Shown here: in pieces, positions 1 to 6,769 of the stretch
Numbering within the stretch: position 1 is the stretch's first letter
How the letters are laid out: each line of letters opens with the position of its first letter
Source of the DNA: Clostridia bacterium
Lineage (GTDB): Bacteria > Bacillota_A > Clostridia > Christensenellales > Aristaeellaceae
Direction: 5' to 3'
Assembly (NCBI GenBank): GCA_025997215.1
Contig: BNUH01000015.1
Coordinates: 1 to 53,831 of the forward strand
Length of the DNA: 53,831 nt
Notes under the pieces: model-generated
What the model saw: the letters and a program-made list of their open reading frames with translations, nothing else
What the model was told of the DNA's origin: nothing
The model's database searches: none
Translations under genes and position numbers: made by a program

Positions 1-187
1 CCGCTTTGTTGATAAAGTCGCCCCATGCGTTCGTCTCTGCGAGTGGGTTCCGCTCCAGATACGCCTCTTTGGTTATCCTATTCAGCGCATCGTTAAAGGC
101 CTTGATGCCCTCGATTTCATCCTCGGAATGTCCCTGCTGACGCAAGTATTCGTTGTATTGTTCTTCGGCTTCGTTAATGAAGTGCGG
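1..187 (-). pseudogene. fragment of an unrecognised gene, cut at both ends
   Basis: The minus strand is open from a TAA at 188-190 to the left edge and reads as a hydrophilic, acidic, helical stretch (FINEAEEQYNEYLRQQG, then an EIEGIK-type segment). It has no start codon of its own after the upstream stop. The composition looks like real coding sequence, and the plus-strand reading of the same bases is poor. It abuts the integrase remnant at about 188, so the two appear joined by a rearrangement. I do not recognise the family; a phage or integrative-element gene would fit the context, but that is inference. Confidence 0.4.
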
Positions 188-944
188 TTAAGCCATGTAC
201 AAGCCTATATAAACTTGCGCGAAAATACGAGTAGAGGCTGTATTGATAGGTATTCCACCGTGCTAAGGAGCCTGTTCAAAGCAGCCTTGCAGGAAAGGCT
301 AATCCTTTACGATCCGTGTGTTTCGATGAAGATGCCTAAACATGCGCCAGCTGGCAAGCATAAATATATTGATCAGGAGGTTCAAGACCTTATTAATTCA
401 ACGTGGCGTGAACACTGGTTCGGCCCCGCTATGATGTTGATGACGCACGCTGGTTTGCGTATTAGCGAAGTAATGGCCTTTGATTGTGATAGGCATATTG
501 ATTGGGACAGATATATGGTAAAGGTAGAGGAGGCCCTTAAAAGAACATCTGATAAAGAGAATAAGTATAAGATCGGATCGCCGAAAGATGACAGCGTAGG
601 CGAATCACCTATTGACACCGCACTTGAAGAAGTGCTTCGTGGGCGGCATGGGCGTATTGTAGTTTATAAGACGCACGATAGTTGATTTCGGAGTTATAAG
701 GCTTTTCTTGAAATTGAAGCTCAATGGAATTGAGAAGCGCAAAGCGTCCGCCGAGCAGTTAGCTAACTGGAAGGTGGTTGACTTGCGCACTCATGACGGG
801 CGCGTCACTTTCACAACCAACTGTCTCGAGAAGGGCGCGGAACCCGAGACGGTACGGCGGTTCACACGTCACAAGTGCCTGTCGGTTATGTTGAATTCGT
901 ATGTCGGGCTATCCAGTAAAGCCGCCCAGGAAGGCCTAGGTTAA
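188..944 (+). pseudogene. tyrosine recombinase (phage-type integrase), broken by a stop and a frameshift
   Basis: Site-specific DNA recombinase of the phage integrase family, in two pieces. The first piece (to 685) carries an Arg I box, THAGLRISEV, after a SAM-like core-binding region. It ends at TGA (683-685), where related proteins usually have Trp (reading THDS-stop-FRSYKAF). A frame change then occurs near 700-708. The second piece (to 944) has the H-x-x-R box (HDGRVTFTT), a later His (TRHK) and the Tyr nucleophile context (NSYV). The catalytic residues are therefore still present, but the reading frame is not. The open frame extends left to 128, but that part is antisense to another gene fragment, and the normal N-terminus is missing. 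Remnant of an integrated element. Confidence 0.75.
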
Positions 945-1166
945 TAACGGGGCGGAAGAAGGAGCACGCCGAAGAAAAAGGCGAGTAAATTTTTCTCACT
1001 TTTCCTGCAACATTTGAGCAACACGCCAAATGTCCGTGTTTGTCATCAATGCCAATTCAGCGCATCAGCGCCGGAAAAAGCACAACCGACTGTAGGGTTG
1101 CCCGACTGATCCCGACACGCAAAATCGCCTTGATTCTACAGCATTTATCACGCTTCGACACTCGAA

Positions 1167-1199
1167 AAACCCCCGGCTACACAAACAGCCAGGGGGTTT
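1167..1199 (+). terminator. strong hairpin between the integrase remnant and uppP
   Basis: Arms AAACCCCCGGCT and AGCCAGGGGGTTT pair over about 12 bp around an 8-nt loop, with one bulge. The flanking A and T tracts make it usable from either strand. The 438 bases from 945 to 1382 otherwise hold only hairpin repeats and the uppP promoter. A 21-codon ATG frame at 1029-1094 has nothing to support it. Confidence 0.6.
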
Positions 1200-1247
1200 G
1201 TCGTTTCACGCGACTTGGGCTTATTACTCTACTAGGAGTAGTAACAT

Positions 1248-1284
1248 CCCCCAACCGCAGTTGGGGCAATCCCGCCCGCAGGCG
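1248..1284 (-). repeat. partial copy of the modular hairpin repeat (family A)
   Basis: Two adjoining palindromes, CCCCAACCGCAGTTGGGG and CCCGCCCGCAGGCG, joined by CAAT. The same block ends the left arm of the large inverted repeat at 14.06 kb, in opposite orientation, and recurs truncated at 30866-30897. Further short palindromes flank it (around 1222-1242, and CTTGCGAA/TTCGCAAG at about 1290-1311), so the uppP leader is densely structured. Confidence 0.7.
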
Positions 1285-1316
1285 ATAGAGCTTGCGAACA
1301 CAATTCGCAAGGGGCT

Positions 1317-1344
1317 TTTACAAGAGGAAAAATTAGTGTATAAT
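1317..1344 (+). promoter_or_regulatory. putative sigma-A promoter of uppP
   Basis: TTTACA (1317-1322), 16-nt spacer, perfect TATAAT (1339-1344), about 40 nt upstream of the uppP start. An AGGAGG-like ribosome binding site follows at about 1370-1375. Confidence 0.65.
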
Positions 1345-1382
1345 GCAAACATCTTACAGCCGACACGACAGGAGGATCATCT

Positions 1383-2192
1383 ATGCTGACCACTTGGAAG
1401 GCAGTGATACTAGGGATTATACAAGGTCTGGCGGAGTTCCTGCCCATCAGTTCATCGGGGCATCTGCAGGTCGGACAGGCGTTGCTGGGTGTGAACCTAG
1501 ATAATGCGATTCTGCTGGATGTGCTGCTGCATGTGGGCACGCTGGTCGCGGTGCTGATCGTGTTCTGGCCTGATTTTCTGGCGATGATCAGCCACCCCAT
1601 CAAGGATCCCCGGCTGGGATTGCTGGCGCTGGCCTCGGTTCCGGCCGTGATAGCCGCACTGCTGTTCGATGATCAGATCAATTCGTTATTCACGTCGGGT
1701 AAGTATTTGTGGATAACGTTTATGATAACAACCGTATTCATATTCGTTGGCGAGGCCATTGCCAGCCGCCGAACTAAGCGCGCGGATCCAGCCGTGCGTG
1801 TCAAGCATGCCGTGGCCATGGGCATCATGCAAGCAATAGCCATACCGCCGGGGGTTTCGCGCTCCGGTTCGACAATAGTCGGCGGCTTGGCGTCGGGGCT
1901 GAACCGCGAGGAGGCCGCGAAATTCTCCTTCATGATGTCGGCAGTCGCTATAGTTGGATCATTAGTATTCTCTCTGAAGGATTTGCTGAAGCCGGAGAAC
2001 CAGCTCTTTACACATTGGACAATCCCAGTCGCGGGGATGCTCGCCGCGCTGGTGACGGGCTATATAGCCATTCGGTGGATGCTGAACTTGATCAAGAAGG
2101 ATTCGCTAAGGCCGTTTGCCTGGTACACATTGGCCGTTGGATTGGTTCTGTTAGTAGATCAGTTATTTTTCTTAAAAGTATTTCCAGAATAA
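1383..2192 (+). CDS. uppP: undecaprenyl-diphosphate phosphatase UppP/BacA
   Basis: Membrane phosphatase that recycles undecaprenyl pyrophosphate to the monophosphate lipid carrier for peptidoglycan and other wall polymers; the family also gives bacitracin tolerance. The 269-aa product is full length. It carries both signatures: EFLPISSSGH at residues 18-27 and PGVSRSGST at about 156-164, with about eight hydrophobic segments in between. The ATG follows a good AGGAGG site (caggaggatcatct). It is the first of a tight co-directional run with nagB (16-nt gap) and maf, and sits just before the cell-shape cluster, fitting wall synthesis. Confidence 0.96.
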   Translation: MLTTWKAVILGIIQGLAEFLPISSSGHLQVGQALLGVNLDNAILLDVLLHVGTLVAVLIVFWPDFLAMISHPIKDPRLGLLALASVPAVIAALLFDDQINSLFTSGKYLWITFMITTVFIFVGEAIASRRTKRADPAVRVKHAVAMGIMQAIAIPPGVSRSGSTIVGGLASGLNREEAAKFSFMMSAVAIVGSLVFSLKDLLKPENQLFTHWTIPVAGMLAALVTGYIAIRWMLNLIKKDSLRPFAWYTLAVGLVLLVDQLFFLKVFPE

Positions 2193-2208
2193 TTTAGGAG
2201 TGACATCG

Positions 2209-2937
2209 ATGCATTGGATAGTCTGCCCCGACCAGAAGGCCCAGGCGCAAGCGTGCGCGGCCATAATCGCGGCGCAAGTGCTGCAAAAACCCACCAGCGT
2301 GCTGGGCTTCGCGACCGGCTCATCGCCGCTGGAGACCTACCGCGAGCTGGTTGCGCTGAAGCGGCAGGGCGTTGTGTCGTTCAGCGAGGTGCGCACGTTC
2401 AACCTGGATGAGTACGTCGGTCTGCCCTGCGATCATCCGCAGAGCTACTGCCAGTTCATGTGGGATAACCTTTTCTTCCACATGGATATGAGATTGGAAC
2501 AGGTGCGTCTGCCTAACGGTATGGCGGACGATCTGGAAGCCGAGTGCCTTGAATATGAAGCGGCCATCGCTAATGCTGGCGGGATCGATCTGCAGCTGCT
2601 GGGCATCGGCCACGACGGGCATATCGCCTTCAACGAACCGGGCCCAACGTTCACCAAGTATACCCATGTGGAAGCCCTGAATGAGCGCACGATCGACGCG
2701 AACCAGCGCTTCTTCGCAACGCGCCAGGACGTGCCTCGCAAAGCTCTGTCGATGGGCGTCGGCTCCATCATGCGCGCGAAACGGATCCTGCTGACTGCCT
2801 ACGGCAAGGAGAAGGCGCAGATCATCCGCGACGCGTTCCTCGGCCCCGTAACGCCGCAATTATCGGCCTCGATCCTGCAATTCCACAGTGACTGCACGGT
2901 TGTGCTGGATCAAGACGCGGCGGCAGCGCTGGCGTAA
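2209..2937 (+). CDS. nagB: glucosamine-6-phosphate deaminase NagB
   Basis: Converts glucosamine-6-phosphate to fructose-6-phosphate and ammonia, the entry of amino sugars into glycolysis. 242 aa, the usual size. It shows the family motifs GFATGSSPLETY near the N-terminus, FNLDEYVGL, and the signature GIGHDGHIAFNEPG. I chose the ATG at 2209 because TAGGAG lies 8 nt upstream; a GTG three codons earlier (2200) overlaps that site and is unlikely. No nagA is present. It lies between uppP and maf, so deamination here may balance amino-sugar supply to wall synthesis (inference). Confidence 0.95.
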   Translation: MHWIVCPDQKAQAQACAAIIAAQVLQKPTSVLGFATGSSPLETYRELVALKRQGVVSFSEVRTFNLDEYVGLPCDHPQSYCQFMWDNLFFHMDMRLEQVRLPNGMADDLEAECLEYEAAIANAGGIDLQLLGIGHDGHIAFNEPGPTFTKYTHVEALNERTIDANQRFFATRQDVPRKALSMGVGSIMRAKRILLTAYGKEKAQIIRDAFLGPVTPQLSASILQFHSDCTVVLDQDAAAALA

Positions 2938-2945
2938 TAAATATT

Positions 2946-3515
2946 ATGCAGCCATATCCACTGATCCTGGCCTCCGCATCGCCGCGCCGCGCTGAACTTC
3001 TGCGCGCGATGGGGCTGACCATCGATGTCATTACATCTAACGCCGAGGAGATTGATTCAGGCGAACCGACCCAGCTTGCGATCGATAACGCATTCCGCAA
3101 GGCCCAGGCCGTGCACGCGGATCATCCGGACGCATGGGTGTTGGGCGCTGACACGATAGTCGTTCTGGATAATAAAGTTTATGGTAAGCCGCGCGATTAT
3201 GACGACGCCGTGCGGATAATAACGGCGCTGCAAGGGCGGCCGCATGAGGTCGTTACGGGCGTGAGTTTGGCTGCATGCGACAGGGTTTATAATGATTATG
3301 AGCGGACACAGGTCATATTCGCACCGATGTCCGAGCGCGAGATTGCGGCGTACCTGGCCACGGGCGAGTCGATGGATAAGGCCGGGGCATACGGCATCCA
3401 GGGCATGATGCGGATGTTTGTCGAATCCATTCACGGCAGTTATGATAATGTAATGGGATTGCCTACTGCGTTAGTTCGAAGGATGCTGAACAACGCAGGG
3501 TTCGTGTGGTTTTAA
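2946..3515 (+). CDS. maf: Maf-family nucleotide pyrophosphatase
   Basis: House-cleaning nucleoside triphosphate pyrophosphatase that removes non-canonical or excess NTPs (dTTP/UTP class in many bacteria) and is linked to septum formation. 189 aa, normal length. The N-terminal ILASASPRRAELL phosphate-binding motif is intact, as is GADTIV with the catalytic Asp, followed by the KPRDYDDA and DKAGAYGIQG blocks typical of Maf. It starts 8 nt after nagB and just before mreB; a maf-mre order is common in Bacillota. A GC-rich hairpin with a T-rich tail follows it. Confidence 0.94.
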   Translation: MQPYPLILASASPRRAELLRAMGLTIDVITSNAEEIDSGEPTQLAIDNAFRKAQAVHADHPDAWVLGADTIVVLDNKVYGKPRDYDDAVRIITALQGRPHEVVTGVSLAACDRVYNDYERTQVIFAPMSEREIAAYLATGESMDKAGAYGIQGMMRMFVESIHGSYDNVMGLPTALVRRMLNNAGFVWF

Positions 3516-3550
3516 ACATATTAAAATTCGACAACAATAATCGGTTTCCG

Positions 3551-3582
3551 GCGCGCGGTGGGATGAGCCGCGCGCTGTTTTG
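3551..3582 (+). terminator. intrinsic terminator after maf
   Basis: GCGCGCGG (3551-3558) pairs with CCGCGCGC (3568-3575), followed by a T-rich TGTTTTGCG tail. It separates uppP-nagB-maf from the mre cluster. Confidence 0.6.
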
Positions 3583-3641
3583 CGTTATTTGATTGGGGAA
3601 TGCTATAGGTTTTGTTACCTAAGCGTTGGGAGAGAGTCGAA

Positions 3642-4667
3642 ATGGGCGTTTTTTCGCCGGATATCGGCATTGATCTGGGTTCGACGAGCGTTGTATTGTA
3701 TGTGACGGGGCGCGGGATCGTACTGCGCGAGCCGTCGCTTGTGGTTGTGCGCAACGACGTCAGCCGCGAGGCGCTGGCCATCGGCGAGGAAGCCCATGCG
3801 ATGCTGGGCCGCATGCCCGGCGACCTCATCGCGGTGCACCCCGTGCTGCAAGGTGTCATCGCGGATTTCGAGCTGACCGTTATGATGCTGAAATATTTCA
3901 TGAGGCTGGCCATCGGCATCAACAGGCTGGGGAAACCCCGCGCGGTTGTGGCCATACCCAGCGAGATAACGGAGATGGAACGCCGGGCCGTCGAGGAAGC
4001 CTTCAGGATGGCGGGATTCCGCTCGGTGCACCTGGTCGAGGCGGTCGTTGCGGCGGCGCACGGCAGCGGATTGCCCGTGTACGATCCGCAGGGTTCACTG
4101 GTGGTGGATATTGGCGGCGGCACGGTCGAGGCAGCCGTACTATCGATGGGCGATATAGTGGCGGGGCGATCGGTGCGTACGGCGGGCATGGCCTGGGACG
4201 AGGCGATCACGGCCTACGTCAAGAAGATGCACAACCTGCTCATTGGCGACCGCACCGCCGAGGAGGTCAAGATCGATCTGGGCAGCGCGATAGCTGGTAA
4301 CGGAACCAGGCGCGCGATGGTTCGCGGGCGCGACTTGGTGACGGGCTTGCCCCAGACCGTGGAGTTATCGGGCGAGGATATTTATGAAGCATTAAAGGAA
4401 CCGATGAAGCAGATACTCGAGCTGCTTACCTGGACATTGGAGCGGACGCCGCCCGAACTGGGCGCGGACATCGTCCGATCGGGCATCCATCTGACAGGCG
4501 GCGGTGCGCTGCTGCCCGGCATGGATCAGATGCTGGCCAACGAGCTGGGCATCCCAGCGCAGGTCGCGCGCAATCCGATGGACTGCGTGGCGTTAGGGAC
4601 GGGGTATTTGGCTACTAATCTAGAATTATTATCACGGATAGGGAAAAACCATCCGCTGACGGAGTGA
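3642..4667 (+). CDS. mreB: rod shape-determining protein MreB
   Basis: Actin-like ATPase that forms membrane-associated filaments and steers lateral wall synthesis. 341 aa from the ATG at 3642 (MGVFSPDIGIDLGS). An earlier TTG at 3612 would add ten residues that do not match the family and has no ribosome binding site. Actin-fold motifs are visible: phosphate-1 GIDLGSTS, phosphate-2 DIGGGTVEAAV and the adenosine motif TGGGALLPG. The phosphate-1 loop reads GSTSVVL where GTANTL is common, so this is a somewhat divergent MreB. First gene of mreBCD-mrdA-minD-rodA. Confidence 0.94.
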   Translation: MGVFSPDIGIDLGSTSVVLYVTGRGIVLREPSLVVVRNDVSREALAIGEEAHAMLGRMPGDLIAVHPVLQGVIADFELTVMMLKYFMRLAIGINRLGKPRAVVAIPSEITEMERRAVEEAFRMAGFRSVHLVEAVVAAAHGSGLPVYDPQGSLVVDIGGGTVEAAVLSMGDIVAGRSVRTAGMAWDEAITAYVKKMHNLLIGDRTAEEVKIDLGSAIAGNGTRRAMVRGRDLVTGLPQTVELSGEDIYEALKEPMKQILELLTWTLERTPPELGADIVRSGIHLTGGGALLPGMDQMLANELGIPAQVARNPMDCVALGTGYLATNLELLSRIGKNHPLTE

Positions 4668-4676
4668 GGTAAGTTC

Positions 4677-5867
4677 ATGGCACAGGCGTACCGTAAGCGG
4701 CGCATCCGGTGGCCCATCATGCTGGCCGCCGTGGTTGTGTTCCTGACGCTCGCCTCGGCCATGACGTTAGTTCTGATAGAAGAATATTTACCTGCACAGA
4801 CATTTATACCGCAATCCATAGTCACCTTGCCGCGCGAATTCATCACCAGCGTGATCAAGCCCGTCGAAAGTGCGGCGGCATGGCTGACCGCGCGCGCGTC
4901 GATGGCCATAGAGAATTGGCGCTTCCGGCGGATGCTGGAGTCCGAGTATACCCGTGTGGTTAATGAGAATGAGCAATTGGTATACGCGTCGCTATTCAAC
5001 GCGTACCTGGAGGCCGAGAATCAGCGGCTCAACGGGCTGCTGGGCGAGTACGAGGCCCGCCAGACCATGAACCCCGTGCTCGCGCGGGTCGTGTCGAAGG
5101 AATCGGGGAACTGGTTCAGCCAATTCACGCTGGATAAGGGTTCGGCGGACGGGCTGGCCGAGGGCATGGCCGTCATCAACACGGATGGATTGATCGGCGT
5201 TGTGTATGAATTGACCGAACATACGGCCAATGTTGTGTCAATTATTGACAGCCGATCCAGCATCGGCGGGATGATCGCCTCCACCCGCGACCAAGGGATC
5301 ATCAAAGGTACGCTGGGCGTGGAGGATACCGCCAGCTGTCGGATGTACTATTTGCCCGTAGGGATTATACCGAGGCCTGGCGATGAGGTGCAGACATCCG
5401 GCGTTATGACAACGGGTGTCGAGCAGGCTTCCGTCGCGGAGCATTTGCCGAAGGGATTAAAGATCGGCGTGGTGCGTGAGTCCACACGCCATATGGATGA
5501 AAACAAAAATTATATAGTTGTAGAACCATACGTGGACTTCATGCACCTGGAGGAGGTGCTCGTGCTGGTCTACCAGGCCGACCCGGAGACGATGCCCGTG
5601 GCCGACGACGGCCAGCTCAGCTACACGCCCGTCGCGCTGGATACGCCGCGCCCCAGCCCCATTATCGGCGAGGAAGAGATGCAGAGTGTCACCGCGACCG
5701 CGACACCCATACCGCGCCCGGATCGCGGCGTTAATGAGATTGAACCAGAACCTGAAGTTGAGGTTGATCCTGAACCGGAACCGACCGAGGTGCCGCCATT
5801 CATCGACGATCCGACAAACTTCGGCGAATACGAACCGGGGCCGAACGAGTTGGGGTTTGAACCGTGA
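4677..5867 (+). CDS. mreC: rod shape-determining protein MreC with a long acidic, Pro-rich tail
   Basis: Extracytoplasmic scaffold linking MreB/MreD to the elongation PBP. One N-terminal membrane helix (about residues 14-33) precedes a coiled coil (about 80-125) and then the paired beta-barrel core, with KGSADGLAEGMAVI and the RPGDEVQTSG turn typical of MreC. The core ends near residue 300. About 95 further residues are rich in Pro, Glu and Asp (repeats such as EPEPEVEVDPEPEP), which is unusual for MreC. Starts 9 nt after mreB and overlaps mreD by 4 nt. Confidence 0.93.
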   Translation: MAQAYRKRRIRWPIMLAAVVVFLTLASAMTLVLIEEYLPAQTFIPQSIVTLPREFITSVIKPVESAAAWLTARASMAIENWRFRRMLESEYTRVVNENEQLVYASLFNAYLEAENQRLNGLLGEYEARQTMNPVLARVVSKESGNWFSQFTLDKGSADGLAEGMAVINTDGLIGVVYELTEHTANVVSIIDSRSSIGGMIASTRDQGIIKGTLGVEDTASCRMYYLPVGIIPRPGDEVQTSGVMTTGVEQASVAEHLPKGLKIGVVRESTRHMDENKNYIVVEPYVDFMHLEEVLVLVYQADPETMPVADDGQLSYTPVALDTPRPSPIIGEEEMQSVTATATPIPRPDRGVNEIEPEPEVEVDPEPEPTEVPPFIDDPTNFGEYEPGPNELGFEP

Positions 5868-6658
5868 TAAGACTGGTGCCGCTGTGGTTCTGGCGGACGG
5901 CGCGGAAAACGCTGGCGATTCTGGGCGCGTATCTGATCCAGACCACGGTGCTGCCGTATCTTAGAATCGGCGGGGTGACGCCTGATTTGACGCTGGGCGT
6001 GCTGGTGGCGTTGGCGGCGTCGATGGCGCAGCCGCAGGATCGCGTGCCGTGGCGGGTTTTCCTGGGCGTGACGGTGGGGTTGGGCGTGGCGTTGCTGATG
6101 GAGGTCACAAGGAAGGAGCCGCCGGGATTCACGACGGTGATATGCGCGCTGATGGGCGCGGCCGCGTGTCTGCTGCCGCCAGCGGTGGAGAGGCGGCTGC
6201 CGCCGGGAAGGTTTTCGGCTAAGCGGCGCGCGCAGTTAATGAACTTTTTGCCGTGTGTGATGATAGGGATGGCCGCGTTACTGAAAGAATCGCTTATGGT
6301 TGTATACTTTTATTTGAGGGGCGTGAGCATTGGGTTCACGCATGTATGGCGGGTGCTGTGGGCCGCGCTGTTGAATCTGGGGCTGGGCTTCGCGGGGTAT
6401 CACCTGCTAATCAGATGGGTTTACTGTATGCCGGGGGAGACGTGGTTCGCTAAAGCAGGGCGCCGACGTCAGCAAGCGAGAAGGCGCCGCGAACTGCGCG
6501 GCATCAGCAAGCAAGCGGCCAGGCGGCCCGTGGCCGAGCCTGGCACCGAAGGCGCCGCCGCCATCGCATTGCCAACCGCTGCGCCCCTTCCAAACATGAA
6601 AATCAAGGCCAAACCCATCCTTGACGAAGAAGAATATAGCGACGACATTATAGTATAA
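5864..6658 (+). CDS. mreD: rod shape-determining protein MreD
   Basis: Integral membrane partner of MreC in the elongasome. 264 aa with about five to six hydrophobic segments and the MreD-like start (a Gln-Thr-Thr in the first helix, then GVTPDLTLGVLVALAA). It is longer than the usual 160-180 aa because of a basic cytoplasmic Arg-rich stretch (RRRQQARRRREL) and an acidic C-terminus. The GTG start at 5864 overlaps the mreC stop, implying translational coupling. Identification rests on position and topology as much as on sequence, since MreD is poorly conserved. Confidence 0.85.
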   Translation: MIRLVPLWFWRTARKTLAILGAYLIQTTVLPYLRIGGVTPDLTLGVLVALAASMAQPQDRVPWRVFLGVTVGLGVALLMEVTRKEPPGFTTVICALMGAAACLLPPAVERRLPPGRFSAKRRAQLMNFLPCVMIGMAALLKESLMVVYFYLRGVSIGFTHVWRVLWAALLNLGLGFAGYHLLIRWVYCMPGETWFAKAGRRRQQARRRRELRGISKQAARRPVAEPGTEGAAAIALPTAAPLPNMKIKAKPILDEEEYSDDIIV

Positions 6659-6670
6659 ATCCCCAAAAAA

Positions 6671-6753
6671 GAAGGGTCCAGGGCTGTGCCCTGGTCAGGG
6701 TTCGAAGGGGCTGAAAGCCCCTCGTGGGAGCTCGAGGGCAAAGCCCTCGAACG
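6671..6753 (+). repeat. triple-hairpin repeat (family B), copy 1
   Basis: Three consecutive palindromes: CCAGGGCTGTGCCCTGG, GGGGCTGAAAGCCCC and GAGGGCAAAGCCCTC. A second copy with the same order, spacing and linker words (GGTCCAGGG, CTGGTCAG, CTGAAAGCCCC, GGGCAAAGCCC) lies at 51312-51405. Both copies sit directly upstream of a ribosome binding site in the direction of transcription. It separates mreD from the PBP2 gene and artificially extends that gene's open frame upstream. Confidence 0.75.
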
Positions 6754-6769
6754 TAAGGAGGTGACCAAC

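Noticed and set aside
1029..1094. 21-codon ATG frame starting MSVFVINANSA
   Set aside because: It briefly recalled an acetate-kinase-like start, but has no ribosome binding site, no continuation and no context.
3521..4210. 229-aa minus-strand open frame opposite mreB
   Set aside because: It is a shadow of the mreB coding strand in GC-rich codons, with Ser/Thr/Pro-biased composition and no ribosome binding site.
6701..6720. GGGTTCGAAG resembling a tRNA T-loop
   Set aside because: It belongs to the triple-hairpin repeat; no acceptor or anticodon arms can be drawn.
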